A stretch of DNA of 64,000 nucleotides from Actinoplanes aureus. Its GTDB lineage: Bacteria; Actinomycetota; Actinomycetes; Mycobacteriales; Micromonosporaceae. The notes beneath the pieces were generated by a model, which searched no databases, was not told the DNA's origin, and saw only the letters and a list, made by a program, of their open reading frames with translations. The position numbers and the translations under genes are program-made. Of this stretch, positions 1-9,966 are shown piece after piece (position 1 is the first letter of the stretch; each line of letters starts with the position of its first letter). The DNA lies in assembly GCF_015704865.1 (NCBI RefSeq), contig NZ_JADQTO010000028.1:62001-126000 (forward strand), read 5' to 3'.

Positions 1-24
1 GCTGGGAGCGGGTATAGGTCGATC

Positions 25-213
25 ATGACTGACTACGATCCTGAGCAGTTCGCGGAGTTCACCACCCAGGACGGGCCGGGTTCGGCCGACGTCGAGCGGG
101 TGGAGCATCCGGAGCAGGAGCATCCGGAGCAGGAGGCGCACGGCGGGAGCATGGCGCCGGGTCTCGTCGACCCCACCGGGCGCCAGGTTGCGGACCCGCC
201 GCCGGGCCGCTGA
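25..213 (+). CDS. Small acidic hypothetical protein
   Basis: This is a possible 62-residue protein with an ATG start. It is acidic and has no recognisable domain, signal peptide or membrane segment. Its only clear feature is a short EHPEQ repeat in the middle (three near-copies around residues 26-37). No strong ribosome-binding site is visible, only a weak GGGAG about 15 bases upstream of the start. It could be a real small protein or a chance reading frame in GC-rich DNA. Function unknown. Confidence 0.35.
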   Translation: MTDYDPEQFAEFTTQDGPGSADVERVEHPEQEHPEQEAHGGSMAPGLVDPTGRQVADPPPGR

Positions 214-562
214 CCATCGCAGCCTGACGGGCCGGCGGCAAGCGGATCGCCTGCCTCCGCAAGCGGTGGGTCAAGCGACAGGGGCCGCGCAGCGGGCGCG
301 ACATACCGGTCGCGGTCGGCGCTGCGGGCAAGGGCAAGCCCGCGGCAGCGCGGCGGGCAAGGGCGAGGGCAAGGCAAGGGCAAGGCCGCGGCGGGCTCGT
401 GGCGGGTTAGCGGCGGAGCGTGCGCGGCGGCGGGCGCGGCGGCGGGGGCGGCGGGCATCACATGTGTATCAGGGGTGGATTGGCATGGCCCGGCTCATTG
501 CCGTTCTTCGATGGTCGGTGGTGGGGTAGGGGAACCATTCCCCTGTACCCCGGAGGTCGTTC
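214..562. other. Gene-poor stretch with GGCAAG-type simple repeats
   Basis: No convincing gene is seen here. Around 325-395 the sequence is a run of degenerate GGCAAG/GGCGAG/GGCAAGG units, followed by CGGCGG-rich DNA. The last part holds the leader of the M14 carboxypeptidase gene, with a good GGAGG about 6 bases before its ATG. It may be decayed coding sequence or simple GC-rich spacer. Confidence 0.4.
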
Positions 563-1834
563 ATGAGACGACGATCCCTGGCCGCCGTCGCTGCGGTCGC
601 GCTCTGCGTGACTTCGGCATTCGCCGCCTCCTCTCCCGCTGGAGCGGGACCGACGCCGGACCCCGCCGCCGAATACGAGATCTACGACGTGCGCACGCAC
701 GCGCACCGCAACACGATCGCCCACACCGGTGTGGCGATCGAGGACATCGAGCACGGGGTCGCCACGGTCACCGCGACCGGTGCCGAGGTGAGCAAGCTGC
801 GCAAGCTCGGGTTCACCGTGAAAGAGGTCGACCCGGTGATGGGCACCCTCGACTTCCCGCCCGCTGACTCGGCGTACCACAACTACACCGAGACGATCGC
901 CGCGATCAATTCGGCTGTCGCCGCGTATCCGGCCATCGCCAGCAAGCGGGTCCTCGGCAAGTCGTACGAGGGGCGCGACATCGTCGCGGTGAAGATCTCT
1001 GACAACGTGGGCACCGACGAGGCCGAGCCGGAGGTGCTGTTCGACGCGAACCACCACGCCCGCGAGCACCTGACCGTCGAGCAGGCGCTCTACCTGCTGG
1101 GCCAGTTCACCAGCGGCTACGCCGCGGACACCCGGGTCCGCAACATCGTGAACAGCCGGGAGATCTGGATCATCCCGATGGTCAACCCGGACGGCGTCGA
1201 GTACGACATCGCCAGCGGCAGCTACCGGTCGTGGCGCAAGAACCGGCAGCCGAACAGCGGTTCCAGCTACATCGGTACCGACCTGAACCGTAACTACGGC
1301 TACCGGTGGGGCTGCTGCGGCGGCTCGTCCGGCAGCACCTCGTCGGCCACCTACCGCGGCCCGTCGGCGTTCTCCGCACCGGAGACCCGGGTCATCCGCG
1401 ACTTCGTGAACAGCCGGGTCGTCGGCGGTGTCCAGCAGATCAAGGCCGCCATCGACTTCCACTCCTACTCGCAGCTGGTGCTCTGGCCGTACGGGCACAC
1501 GACGGCGAACACCAGCACCGGCATGAACGCGGACCAGGCCAACACGTTCGCCACGTTCGGCCGGCAGATGGCCGCCACCAACGGCTACACACCGCAGCAG
1601 TCCAGCGATCTGTACATCACCGACGGTGACTCCCTCGACTGGCTCTGGGGCACGCACAAGATCTTCGCGTACACCTTCGAGCTGTACCCGGGCGGCGCGT
1701 CGGGCGGCGGCTTCTACCCGCCGGCCAGCGTGATCCCGCGCGAGACGTCCCGCAACCGGGAGGCGGCGCTGCTGCTCGCCGAGGTCGCCGACTGCCCGTA
1801 CAAGGTAATTGGGAAGCAATCCACCTACTGCTGA
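563..1834 (+). CDS. Secreted M14 zinc carboxypeptidase
   Basis: 423-residue metallocarboxypeptidase predicted to remove C-terminal residues from peptides outside the cell. Residues 1-29 form a signal peptide (RRR, hydrophobic core, AGA). A propeptide-like region runs to about 100, then the peptidase domain. Zinc ligands are visible as H165 and E168 in the HHAREH motif and H300 in DFHSYS. R243 in LNRN matches the substrate-binding arginine and E373 in FELYP the catalytic glutamate. GGAGG precedes the ATG. The APH-like gene follows 15 bases downstream, so the two may be co-transcribed although their functions differ. Family assignment is firm; substrate preference is unknown. Confidence 0.93.
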   Translation: MRRRSLAAVAAVALCVTSAFAASSPAGAGPTPDPAAEYEIYDVRTHAHRNTIAHTGVAIEDIEHGVATVTATGAEVSKLRKLGFTVKEVDPVMGTLDFPPADSAYHNYTETIAAINSAVAAYPAIASKRVLGKSYEGRDIVAVKISDNVGTDEAEPEVLFDANHHAREHLTVEQALYLLGQFTSGYAADTRVRNIVNSREIWIIPMVNPDGVEYDIASGSYRSWRKNRQPNSGSSYIGTDLNRNYGYRWGCCGGSSGSTSSATYRGPSAFSAPETRVIRDFVNSRVVGGVQQIKAAIDFHSYSQLVLWPYGHTTANTSTGMNADQANTFATFGRQMAATNGYTPQQSSDLYITDGDSLDWLWGTHKIFAYTFELYPGGASGGGFYPPASVIPRETSRNREAALLLAEVADCPYKVIGKQSTYC

Positions 1835-1849
1835 TCCGATACTCGCCGC

Positions 1850-2737
1850 GTGCGGATATCCGAAGAGACGGTCCGGAGCCTCGTCGCGGCGCAGTTTCCG
1901 GAGTGGGCGGGCCAGCCGGTGCGGCAGGCCCGCTCCGCCGGGACGGTCAACGCGATCTTCCGCGTGGGCACCGGCCTGACGGCCCGATTCCCGCTTCGCG
2001 AGGGTGAGACCGAGGCGGTTCGGCGCGAGCTTCTGGCCGAGGCGTACGCGGCCAGCCTGCTGCACAACCGCACCCGGTTCGCCACACCGCGGCCGGTGGC
2101 GATCGGTGAACCGGGACACGGCTATCCGCTGCCCTGGTCGGTGCAGACGTGGCTGCCCGGGACGATCGCCACGGACGACGACCCCGGCGAGTCCGAGGCG
2201 TTCGCTCGTGACCTGGCCGAGCTGATCGCCGGGATGCGGGCGGTCGGCACCGACGGGCGCACGTTCGCCGGACGCGGCCGGGGCGGTGTCATCGCGAACC
2301 ACGAGGACTGGGTGCGGACCTGCCTGGCCAACAGCGAGCGCCTGTTACCCGTACCCCGATTGCGGCGCCTGTGGGATGCGATGCGTGAGTTGCCGCGCGG
2401 TGGTGACAAGGACGTGATGACCCACAGTGACCTGATGCCGGGCAATGTCCTGGTGGCCGGAGGCCGCCTGGCCGGCGTCCTCGACGTCGGCGGCTTCGGC
2501 CCGGCCGACCCGGCGCTGGACCTGATCGGCGCCTGGCATCTGCTGGAGTCCGGGCCGAGGGGCCTCCTGCGCGCCGAGCTGGGTTGTGACGACCTGGAGT
2601 GGGCGCGTGGGCAGGCGTGGGCGTTCGAGCAGTCGCTCGGCCTGGTCTGGTACTACGAGACCAGCAACCCGGTGATGAGCCGGATCGGCCGGCGCACCCT
2701 GGAGCGCATCGTCGCCGATCCGTGCGTGACGGTATGA
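1850..2737 (+). CDS. Aminoglycoside-phosphotransferase-family kinase
   Basis: 295-residue protein of the APH/choline-kinase-like fold with a GTG start. An N-terminal lobe with a nucleotide-binding-type strand (GTVNAIFRVG, about residues 24-33) is followed by a C-terminal lobe carrying the Brenner-type catalytic motif MTHSDLMPGNVL (about 190-201; the Asp is the catalytic base, the Asn a metal ligand) and the metal-binding LDVGGFGPADPALDL (about 210-224). In the second motif the usual DFG-like sequence reads DVGGFG. Substrate is unknown; such proteins phosphorylate antibiotics or small metabolites. It sits 15 bp after the M14 gene. Confidence 0.85.
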   Translation: MRISEETVRSLVAAQFPEWAGQPVRQARSAGTVNAIFRVGTGLTARFPLREGETEAVRRELLAEAYAASLLHNRTRFATPRPVAIGEPGHGYPLPWSVQTWLPGTIATDDDPGESEAFARDLAELIAGMRAVGTDGRTFAGRGRGGVIANHEDWVRTCLANSERLLPVPRLRRLWDAMRELPRGGDKDVMTHSDLMPGNVLVAGGRLAGVLDVGGFGPADPALDLIGAWHLLESGPRGLLRAELGCDDLEWARGQAWAFEQSLGLVWYYETSNPVMSRIGRRTLERIVADPCVTV

Positions 2738-2753
2738 GCGAACCGAGATTTAA

Positions 2754-3623
<870 letters not shown>

Positions 3624-3653
3624 CACCACAACGCCAGCAGCGAAGATCGTCGA

Positions 3654-3670
3654 CATCCGGGACCCGGATG
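3654..3670. terminator. Possible weak hairpin after S1 protease gene
   Basis: CATCCGGG-A-CCCGGATG is a perfect palindrome 30 bases after the protease stop. No T-run follows, as is common in high-GC actinomycetes. It may terminate transcription, but its short length makes this uncertain. Confidence 0.35.
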
Positions 3671-3846
3671 GGACATCGTCGGAGCCATGCCCGAGCAACT
3701 AGCCCTACGGGACTGGGACGAGATCGCCGAGGGCCGTAGCTGCCGGTCCCGGCGGTCGCGCTGCGGCCCGGAGCGGCCGGTGATCGCGGGCATGGCGGGA
3801 GGTGTGAAATCGGCGGGACGGCGATCCGCGTACCGAAGAAAAACGA

Positions 3847-5646
3847 TCAGAGAGTGACGGGCGCTGAAGCGCCGCACACCGCATCGCGGCCGCCGTGCTT
3901 GGCGGTGTAAAGCGCCTGGTCGGCGCGTTCGAGGAGCTGCTCGGACGACTCCCCGCCGTGCCACACCGCGTAACCGATGCTGCACGTCTCGGCGTCGGGC
4001 ATGGCCCGGCGGACGCGTTCCAGGAGCGCGGCGGCCTCGTCCGGCGTGCGGCCGGACAGGGCGATCACGAACTCCTCGCCGCCCCAGCGGGCGATCGCGT
4101 CGCCGGGGCCGAGCTCGGCGGCGAAGGCGGTCGCGCTGCGGTGCAACAGGTCGTCGCCGGCGTTGTGACCGTACGTGTCGTTGTACCGCTTGAAATGGTC
4201 CAGGTCGGCGATCGCCACGGTGAGCGGGCGGTCCTGGGTCATCAGTTCGGCGAGCCGGCGCTGCCAGGCCCGGCGGTTGGGCAGGCCGGTGAGCGTGTCG
4301 GTGAACGCCATCTGCTCCAGGCGGTTCAGCAGGCGTTCGTGGTCCAGGGCGAGCGCGGTCTCGTCGGCGAGCAGGGCGACGGCTCGGGCGCGGTGGTCAC
4401 TGACCGTTTCCACCCGCCGCTTCCAGCCGACGGCCAGCACCGCCATGGCCTTGCCGTCGACGAGGACCGGCTGCCACAGCATGGAACGGCCCTCGACGAG
4501 CTTGAGCAGGGCGGGTGAGACGCGCGGGTCCTGTGCGGGATCGGACAGGAAGATCGGCTCACGGTCGCGGTAGACGCGGGAGATCATCGAGGTGCCGTCG
4601 AGCGGGACGCGGGTGCCGAGGACGTCGGCGCCCGCCACGCCGGTGGCGACCATCTCGGCGCCGCTCGGATTCGGTTCCAGAAGGGTGACGTTGTCGGCTT
4701 CGGCGAGGTCGCGAACCGCCTCGATGATCGTGCTGCGAGCGTCCTCGCCGGTGCGGATGCGCCGGGCGGCGGCCGAGACGGCGGCGAGCAGCCGGTCCGA
4801 TTCGCGGACGGCGGCCTCGGCCCGGCGCCGGTCGGTGATGTCCTGAAGTTGCAGCAGCATCCATGATCCGTCGCCGCCGCTGCTGTGGCCGACGGTCAGC
4901 CACGCCCAGCGCTCGGTGCCGTCCGGGTGGACGAACCGCTTCTCGCCCTCGCCGTCCAGGTACGGCCGGACGCTGGAGCCGACGAGCTGATCCCCGGACA
5001 GCCCGGCGAGGACGCAGAGGGCCGGGTTGACCGCGACGAACCGGCCGTGTTCGTCGGCGATCCCGACACCAGCCGGGGAGGCGTGGAAGAGGCTGGTGAA
5101 GCGTTCGGCGACGGCGGCCACCTCGTCGCGGGCGTCCCGCAGCTGGCGCTGCCGGCGGCTCACCGTCTCGTGCAGGATGGCGGCGAGCAGCGCCGCGATG
5201 ACCAGTTGGACGGCGTAGTGGCTGAGTTCGGCGGTGCGCAGCTCAGGGCGCACGGCGACCGCGGCCGCCCATCCGGAGAGACCGCCGAGGGTGGCGGCCG
5301 CGGCGACGCGCCGGGACGGCACCGCCGCTCCGACCCCAACCAGGGCGAGCATCAGGAGCGTGGTGAAGTGCAGCTGCCCGGTCACGGCGACCTGCGCCAC
5401 GCTGTCCAGCACCGGCAGGAAGCCGAGGGCGCCGCCGGCGAGCCAGCGCAGCCGGGGACGGTCGGCGGCCGGCAGTGCGGCGAGGGCCAGCAACGCGGCC
5501 GTGACCGCGGCGAGCAGGGTCATCGCCGTACGGGCGGAACCGGTCAGGGTGAGGGCGTTCGTGATCGTCAGGGCGACGTAGAAGGCGGCGACGGCACCGC
5601 GCATCCACCGGGTCGCGCCGGTGTCGTGCTGCTCTCCGATGGTCAA
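3847..5646 (-). CDS. Membrane PAS-GAF-GGDEF diguanylate cyclase
   Basis: 599-residue protein predicted to make cyclic di-GMP. About six N-terminal transmembrane segments (residues 15-170) are followed by a coiled linker, a PAS domain (about 195-285), a GAF domain (about 305-440) and a C-terminal GGDEF domain. The active-site motif RWGGEEF is intact. The inhibitory I-site is not conserved: the position of the RxxD arginine is Gly (GPGD), so product inhibition may be lost. I chose the TTG start at 5646 because a strong AGGGAGGG lies just upstream; the reading frame stays open further but without a good site. It probably couples a membrane or redox/ligand signal to c-di-GMP. Confidence 0.9.
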   Translation of the reverse strand: MTIGEQHDTGATRWMRGAVAAFYVALTITNALTLTGSARTAMTLLAAVTAALLALAALPAADRPRLRWLAGGALGFLPVLDSVAQVAVTGQLHFTTLLMLALVGVGAAVPSRRVAAAATLGGLSGWAAAVAVRPELRTAELSHYAVQLVIAALLAAILHETVSRRQRQLRDARDEVAAVAERFTSLFHASPAGVGIADEHGRFVAVNPALCVLAGLSGDQLVGSSVRPYLDGEGEKRFVHPDGTERWAWLTVGHSSGGDGSWMLLQLQDITDRRRAEAAVRESDRLLAAVSAAARRIRTGEDARSTIIEAVRDLAEADNVTLLEPNPSGAEMVATGVAGADVLGTRVPLDGTSMISRVYRDREPIFLSDPAQDPRVSPALLKLVEGRSMLWQPVLVDGKAMAVLAVGWKRRVETVSDHRARAVALLADETALALDHERLLNRLEQMAFTDTLTGLPNRRAWQRRLAELMTQDRPLTVAIADLDHFKRYNDTYGHNAGDDLLHRSATAFAAELGPGDAIARWGGEEFVIALSGRTPDEAAALLERVRRAMPDAETCSIGYAVWHGGESSEQLLERADQALYTAKHGGRDAVCGASAPVTL

Positions 5647-5738
5647 GGCCGTCCCTCCCTTCGCCGCAACGCTTGTCGGTCGGCGAGGCGGGGACTTGAG
5701 GGATCCGGCGGGTTGACCAGCGCCGGTAGGGTCGGGGC

Positions 5739-6203
5739 ATGTACCGCGACCCCCGAATCCGTGTGTCGGACACCGACCGGGACGCGATCGTCGCACGGCT
5801 GAACGCGGCGACCGCCGAGGGCCGGCTCAACATCGACGAGTTCAGCTACCGGGCGCAGCGGGCGTACGCGTCACGCACCTGGGGCGAGCTGTCCCGCCTG
5901 GTCGCGGACCTGCCCGCACCGCAGGAGGTGCAGCCGATGCCGCCGCCGCGCAAGTCCACCGTGAGCGTCAGCCGGCTCCCCCTGCTCGCGCTGATCTTCG
6001 GGGCGCTGTCCATCCCGACGGTCGCCTGCTTCCCGCTCGGTTCGACCGCCGCCGTGGCCGGGATCGTGCTGGGCGCCCTCGGCATCCGCTCCGGCAACCG
6101 TGGGATGGCCGCCGCCGGGATCGCCTGCGGTGTTCTCGGCCTCGCCCTGCAACTCGTCGTGTTCGCGGTGTTCGGGGTCATGGACGCGGCATCGCCGGAC
6201 TGA
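5739..6203 (+). CDS. DUF1707-DUF4190 membrane protein
   Basis: 154-residue protein. Residues 1-60 match the actinobacterial DUF1707 SHOCT-like domain (RVSDTDRD, a loop with GRLNIDEFSYR, then WGELSRLVADLP). Residues 80-150 form two transmembrane segments separated by a short GNRG loop, typical of DUF4190. This pairing is common in actinomycetes; its function is unknown, though DUF1707 proteins are thought to act at the membrane. Its stop abuts the stop of the convergent GH26 gene with no spacer. Confidence 0.85.
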   Translation: MYRDPRIRVSDTDRDAIVARLNAATAEGRLNIDEFSYRAQRAYASRTWGELSRLVADLPAPQEVQPMPPPRKSTVSVSRLPLLALIFGALSIPTVACFPLGSTAAVAGIVLGALGIRSGNRGMAAAGIACGVLGLALQLVVFAVFGVMDAASPD

Positions 6204-7337
6204 TCAGCCTGCGAAGCGTGAGCTCCGTGCCATGGTGCGGTAGGCGGCCAGGGCCGAGGAGTCGGTGTCGAACCGGAAGTTGTGGTCGCTGTCGTGCTGG
6301 ACGTCGGTGTCGAACCAGGCGACGCCGCCGACCGCCGGAGTCCTGGCCACCCAGCTGTTCAGCTGCTTGATCCAGCCGGCCTTGTTCTTCACCGCCGCCG
6401 TCTCGGTCAGGATGATCGGCTTGCGGCCGCCGTAGAGCTTCGTGATCGGGTTGAACAGGGTGGACGGCGACTCGCCGTAGAAGTTGTAGCCGGAGATGCC
6501 GACCCAGTCCACGTAGGCGTCACCGGGGTAGTAGTTCTGCACCTTGTTGGCCGAGGTGTTGGGCGAGGAGTTCCAGTTCGGGCTCCACACCCAGGCGATG
6601 TTGTTGGCGCCGACCTCGCCGAAGATGCGGTGAATCCGCTTGTACGCCTTCACATAGTTCGCCGGGCCCCCGTTCTGCGGGCCGCTCCACTCGAACCAGT
6701 CGCCGTTCATCTCCCAGCCCCAGCGCAGCAGAATGGGCCGCTTCATGCCCTTCAGCTTGCGGGCCACGGACCGGATGTTGGCGTCCGACGAGCCGTTGTT
6801 GATGCCGGCCAGCGGGGCGCCGTGCCAGGAGACCATAAGCACGCTGTTCTTGCTGACGTCCGGCTCGGAGGACGGCACGTAACCGGCCCACGGGTAGAAC
6901 CGGTGCACGATGCGCTGCTCCCGGTCGAGCTGGCCGCGGCGCAGCGCGAGGCTCTGCTTCAGCGACTTGCCGCCGAGCGCCATGTACGACCCGAGCATCG
7001 CCTTGCCGGGGGTGAACGGCACCGGGCCGCCGCGGCCGTCGGATTTCGCGACCTGCGCGGTGGCCGGCTCGGTCGGCTTCTTGGAGGCGGGTGCGGAAGC
7101 CGAGGCGGTGGGCGGCGCGGGCGGGACCACCGAGGCGGTGGGTGCGGCCGACGTTGCACCGGGGACAGAAGCGACGGCAGAGGCAGAGGCGGGCGACGGT
7201 GCGGGCTCGGCCACCGGTGCCGTCCCGGCGGCCTGGGTGCCGCCGGTCGTGCCACAGCCCGCCGTGAGGGTCAGGGCCAGGAGCGCCAGCATGAATCGAC
7301 GTGACCGCCTGCGGCCGTTGTCCGGCTCGGAAAACAC
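6204..7337 (-). CDS. GH26-like beta-mannanase lipoprotein
   Basis: 377-residue surface lipoprotein. A basic N-terminus and hydrophobic segment lead to a lipobox ending LTAGC (lipidated C28). A Pro/Ala/Ser-rich linker (30-100) precedes a glycoside hydrolase family 26 domain (about 105-375). The candidate acid/base is E209 in WGWEMNGDW and the nucleophile E312 in IILTETA, the expected spacing for GH26. Such enzymes cut beta-1,4-mannans or related glucans; the exact glycan is not decided by the sequence. The 5' region (7338-7628) is shared with the divergent small secreted protein gene. Confidence 0.85.
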   Translation of the reverse strand: MFSEPDNGRRRSRRFMLALLALTLTAGCGTTGGTQAAGTAPVAEPAPSPASASAVASVPGATSAAPTASVVPPAPPTASASAPASKKPTEPATAQVAKSDGRGGPVPFTPGKAMLGSYMALGGKSLKQSLALRRGQLDREQRIVHRFYPWAGYVPSSEPDVSKNSVLMVSWHGAPLAGINNGSSDANIRSVARKLKGMKRPILLRWGWEMNGDWFEWSGPQNGGPANYVKAYKRIHRIFGEVGANNIAWVWSPNWNSSPNTSANKVQNYYPGDAYVDWVGISGYNFYGESPSTLFNPITKLYGGRKPIILTETAAVKNKAGWIKQLNSWVARTPAVGGVAWFDTDVQHDSDHNFRFDTDSSALAAYRTMARSSRFAG

Positions 7338-7584
7338 ACTTTCTCCCGTCGAACGGCTGCGAGGTCCGCCTCATCATGCCCCACGCGGGAGCCCTGCGTC
7401 TCGCCCGGGCGGCGTCGTTGATGATCTACGGCACAACCAAATCCGACAAGCTCCCCCGGGTGTTCGCATAATCGGGCATTTGCCAATATGCGACCTCATC
7501 CGATCATCCGAAAAAACTGCCGGAACAGCGGCGCGGAAAGCGAATTACGCACGCCGCCGAGAGGGCGGGCGTACGTTCTCCGGT

Positions 7585-7610
7585 GGAACGAAAACGATCA
7601 GGAAATCGTC
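7585..7610 (+). promoter_or_regulatory. ECF-sigma-type promoter (GGAAC-N17-CGTC)
   Basis: GGAAC at 7585-7589 and CGTC at 7607-7610 are separated by 17 bases, the classical spacing and sequence of SigE-type ECF sigma promoters. Transcription would start near 7617, only about 12 bases before the ATG of the small secreted protein gene, enough for the GGGGGA just upstream of the start. No sigma factor gene lies in the window, so the regulator would act in trans. Confidence 0.55.
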
Positions 7611-7628
7611 AGACGGGGGATTGACATC

Positions 7629-7976
7629 ATGCACGTTCGGAAACTGGGCGCCACAGTCGGAACCGTACTGTTCATCGCCGCCGCGGGCCTGACCCAAGCC
7701 GCCACTCCGGTAGCGGCCGCACCAGCAGGCGACACGATCATCGCCAGCGCGACCGACTTCCGTGACTTCAAGAAGGGCTACCGGGACGGGTACCGGGACG
7801 GGTACCGGTTCGGGTGGGAGATGGCGCGGGACGAGTGTAAAAAATCGCAGAAAATGATGTTCAAGTTCGACGACGATGAAGAGCGGGAGAGCGACTACAT
7901 GCGGGGATACAACAAGGGGTACACCAAGGGAGAGGACAAGGGATTCGACAAGGCCTTCTGGGAATACTGCGACTGA
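7629..7976 (+). CDS. Small secreted GYxxG-repeat protein
   Basis: 115-residue protein, family not recognised. Residues 1-34 are a signal peptide ending near VAAAPAG. The mature part is charged and has two runs of a four-residue Gly/Tyr pattern: GYRDGYRDGYRFG (about 51-63) and RGYNKGYTKGEDKGFDKAF (about 94-112). Two cysteines (about 71 and 114) could form one disulfide. The four-residue periodicity suggests a helix with a Gly/Tyr face, perhaps for self-assembly or binding. The gene stands alone behind an ECF-type promoter, suggesting envelope-stress control, and ends at a bidirectional hairpin. Start chosen at ATG after GGGGGA. Confidence 0.75.
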   Translation: MHVRKLGATVGTVLFIAAAGLTQAATPVAAAPAGDTIIASATDFRDFKKGYRDGYRDGYRFGWEMARDECKKSQKMMFKFDDDEERESDYMRGYNKGYTKGEDKGFDKAFWEYCD

Positions 7977-7990
7977 ATAGTCGTTACCGG

Positions 7991-8029
7991 CCGGGAACAG
8001 CGGACGGTCGTTCCGCCCGCTGTTCCCGG
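7991..8029. terminator. Bidirectional terminator hairpin
   Basis: A perfect 13-bp stem (7991-8003 with 8017-8029; arm CCGGGAACAGCGG) encloses a 13-base loop between two convergent genes. It would end transcripts of the small secreted protein gene and the acyl-CoA ligase gene. Confidence 0.75.
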
Positions 8030-8037
8030 TGGTGTGG

Positions 8038-9843
8038 TCATTGTTCGTACAGTTTGTCGATCTCGGTGGCGTAGCGGTCCTGGATGATCCGGCGGCGCAG
8101 CTTGAGCGTCGGGGTCAGCTCGCCGCTCTCCGGCGTCCAGCCGGTCGGGAGCACCCGGAAGGTCTTCACCTGTTCCGGCCGCGACAACTTCGCGTTGGCC
8201 GCCGCGACCGCCGCTGTGATCTCGGCGACCAGCGCCGGATCGGCGGACAGCTCGGTGAGCGTCGCACCGGCCAGTCCCCGCTTGGCGGCCCACACCGGCA
8301 CGCTCTCCGGGTCGAGAGCGATCAGCGCGGTCACGTACGGCCGGCGGTCGCCGATCGCCACGGCCTGGGCGATCAGCGGGTGCGCCCGCAGCAGGTTCTC
8401 GATCTGCGCCGGGGAGATGTTCTTCCCGCTCGAGTTGATGATCAGTTCTTTCTTGCGGTCGGTGATCGTGAGGTACCCGTCGTCGTCGAGCGTTCCCACG
8501 TCGCCGGTGGCGAGCCAGCCGTCGGCGTCGGTGACCGGGTCGATGCCGCCGTCGGCGCGCAGGTAGCCGAGGCAGACCAGCGGGCCGCGTACCAGGATCT
8601 CGCCGTCGGAGGCGAGCTTGAGCTCCATGCCGGCGTTGGCCCGGCCGACCGTGCCGGTACGGAAGTGGGTGGGCGTGTTGATGGTGGCGGTACCGGTGGT
8701 CTCGGTCATCCCCCACACCTCGAGCACGTCGAGGCCGAGACTCGCCAGATAAAGCAGCACCTCGACCGGGATCGGCGCGGCACCACTGCCGGCGTGGATC
8801 ATGTTGTCCAGGCCGAGCCTGGCGCGCAGCGGGCGCAGCACCTTCTCGTCGAGCACGGCGAGCTTGGCGGCCAGCTCCGGTGGCACCGGCTGCTCGGCGG
8901 CACGCAGCTGGTACGCCTCCAGCGCCACCTCCCGGGCCGCGTCGACAGCCGCCCGCACCGGCGGATCGGCGGCGGCCAGCTGCCCCTGCACACCGGCGAC
9001 CATCTTCTCCCAGATCCGCGGCACCCCGAAGAACGAGACCGGCCGGATCTTGACCAGCCCGGCGAGCAGTTGCGCCGGGTCCGGGCAGATGGTGACGTGC
9101 CCGGCCCGGTAGATCGGGTTGTAGATGCCGAGGATGCGCTCGGCGATGTGCGCCAGCGGCAGGTAGGCCAGCCCGGCGGCGTGGTCCGGGACGTCGACCG
9201 TGGCCTCCAGGACGACCGACTGGTAGATGACGTTGGCGTGGCTGAGCACCACACCCTTCGGGTCGCCGGTGGTGCCGGAGGTGTACAGCAGGGTGACCGG
9301 CTGCTCCGGGCGGATCTCGCGCCACGTCTTCTCGAAGGCCACCAGGTCCGGCTCGCCCTGGGCGGCGAGTTGCCGCAGGCTCACGAACCCGTCGCCTTCG
9401 GCGTCCACGACCACCACGTGGCGCACCTGCGGCAGCTCGGCGAGGATCGGCTTCCACCGCTCCAGCTCCTTCTCCCCTTCCAGCACGATGATCTCGGCGG
9501 CGCTGTGCCGGGCCAGATACTCGAGCTGGGTGGTGGAGAGCGTGGCGTACACGGTGGACGGCACGGCGCCCAGGTGGGTGGCGGCCAGGTCGATCAGCCA
9601 GTGCTCGGGACGACTGGACATCTGGATCAGCATCCGGTCGCCGGAGCGCAGGCCGAGGTCGGCGAGCCCGCGGGACAGGACGGCGATCTCGTCGCGCAGC
9701 TCGCGCCAGGTACGCGTGCGCTCCTGACCGAGCATGCTCAGGGCCGGCAGGTCTCCGAATTCGGTGGCGTTGCGGTGCAGCAGGGCGGGAATGGTCAGGC
9801 CGCGGACGGTGTCGGCACACCGTTGGGCGAGGTCGGCGTCCAT
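8038..9843 (-). CDS. Long-chain fatty acid-CoA ligase
   Basis: 601-residue AMP-forming enzyme that activates fatty acids to acyl-CoA for beta-oxidation. Visible motifs are the phosphate-binding loop LLYTSGTTGDPKG (about 175-187), the adenine-binding WGMTETTG, the hinge-side GDVGTLDDDGYLTITDRKKE and the substrate-binding region before the C-terminal lysine domain. It resembles the FACL15/FadD15 subgroup of actinobacteria in length and order. GGAGG lies 7 bases before the ATG. Two GG(C/T)TAACTT motifs upstream (9903-9911, 9958-9966) match one before fadA, so the adjacent tandem TetR regulator probably controls both. Confidence 0.92.
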   Translation of the reverse strand: MDADLAQRCADTVRGLTIPALLHRNATEFGDLPALSMLGQERTRTWRELRDEIAVLSRGLADLGLRSGDRMLIQMSSRPEHWLIDLAATHLGAVPSTVYATLSTTQLEYLARHSAAEIIVLEGEKELERWKPILAELPQVRHVVVVDAEGDGFVSLRQLAAQGEPDLVAFEKTWREIRPEQPVTLLYTSGTTGDPKGVVLSHANVIYQSVVLEATVDVPDHAAGLAYLPLAHIAERILGIYNPIYRAGHVTICPDPAQLLAGLVKIRPVSFFGVPRIWEKMVAGVQGQLAAADPPVRAAVDAAREVALEAYQLRAAEQPVPPELAAKLAVLDEKVLRPLRARLGLDNMIHAGSGAAPIPVEVLLYLASLGLDVLEVWGMTETTGTATINTPTHFRTGTVGRANAGMELKLASDGEILVRGPLVCLGYLRADGGIDPVTDADGWLATGDVGTLDDDGYLTITDRKKELIINSSGKNISPAQIENLLRAHPLIAQAVAIGDRRPYVTALIALDPESVPVWAAKRGLAGATLTELSADPALVAEITAAVAAANAKLSRPEQVKTFRVLPTGWTPESGELTPTLKLRRRIIQDRYATEIDKLYEQ

Positions 9844-9902
9844 GGTGTTGCCTCCTTCGATACAGGGGCCACACTGATGTGACAGGCGCCACTGTAAACG
9901 CC

Positions 9903-9911
9903 GGTTAACTT
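9903..9911 (-). promoter_or_regulatory. GGTTAACTT motif upstream of acyl-CoA ligase gene
   Basis: GGTTAACTT lies about 60 bases before the ligase ATG. It matches GGCTAACTT at 9958-9966 and, in inverse orientation, at 11185-11193. Three copies in 1.3 kb, two of them between ligase and regulator and one before fadA, suggest binding sites for the fatty-acid regulator. The sites are not strongly palindromic, so this is a proposal. Confidence 0.4.
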
Positions 9912-9957
9912 CCTGGGAAGTGCACGCCGGTAAACCGGCCGGCAGGCTGCGAATCTT

Positions 9958-9966
9958 GGCTAACTT
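9958..9966 (-). promoter_or_regulatory. GGCTAACTT motif at end of tetR gene
   Basis: Second copy of the GG(C/T)TAACTT motif, about 115 bases before the ligase start; its last base is in the stop codon of the TetR gene. It may be a second operator for ligase control. Confidence 0.35.

Noticed and set aside
458-2302. Long minus-strand frame opposite the M14 and APH genes
   Set aside because: It is Arg/Gly/Val-rich, has no family motif and covers two well-supported genes on the other strand; a typical GC-rich shadow.
7338-7628. Cyclic-di-AMP (ydaO-type) riboswitch before the GH26 gene
   Set aside because: A GGGGGAGC-like string is present, but the conserved helices and neighbouring motifs could not be found by eye.
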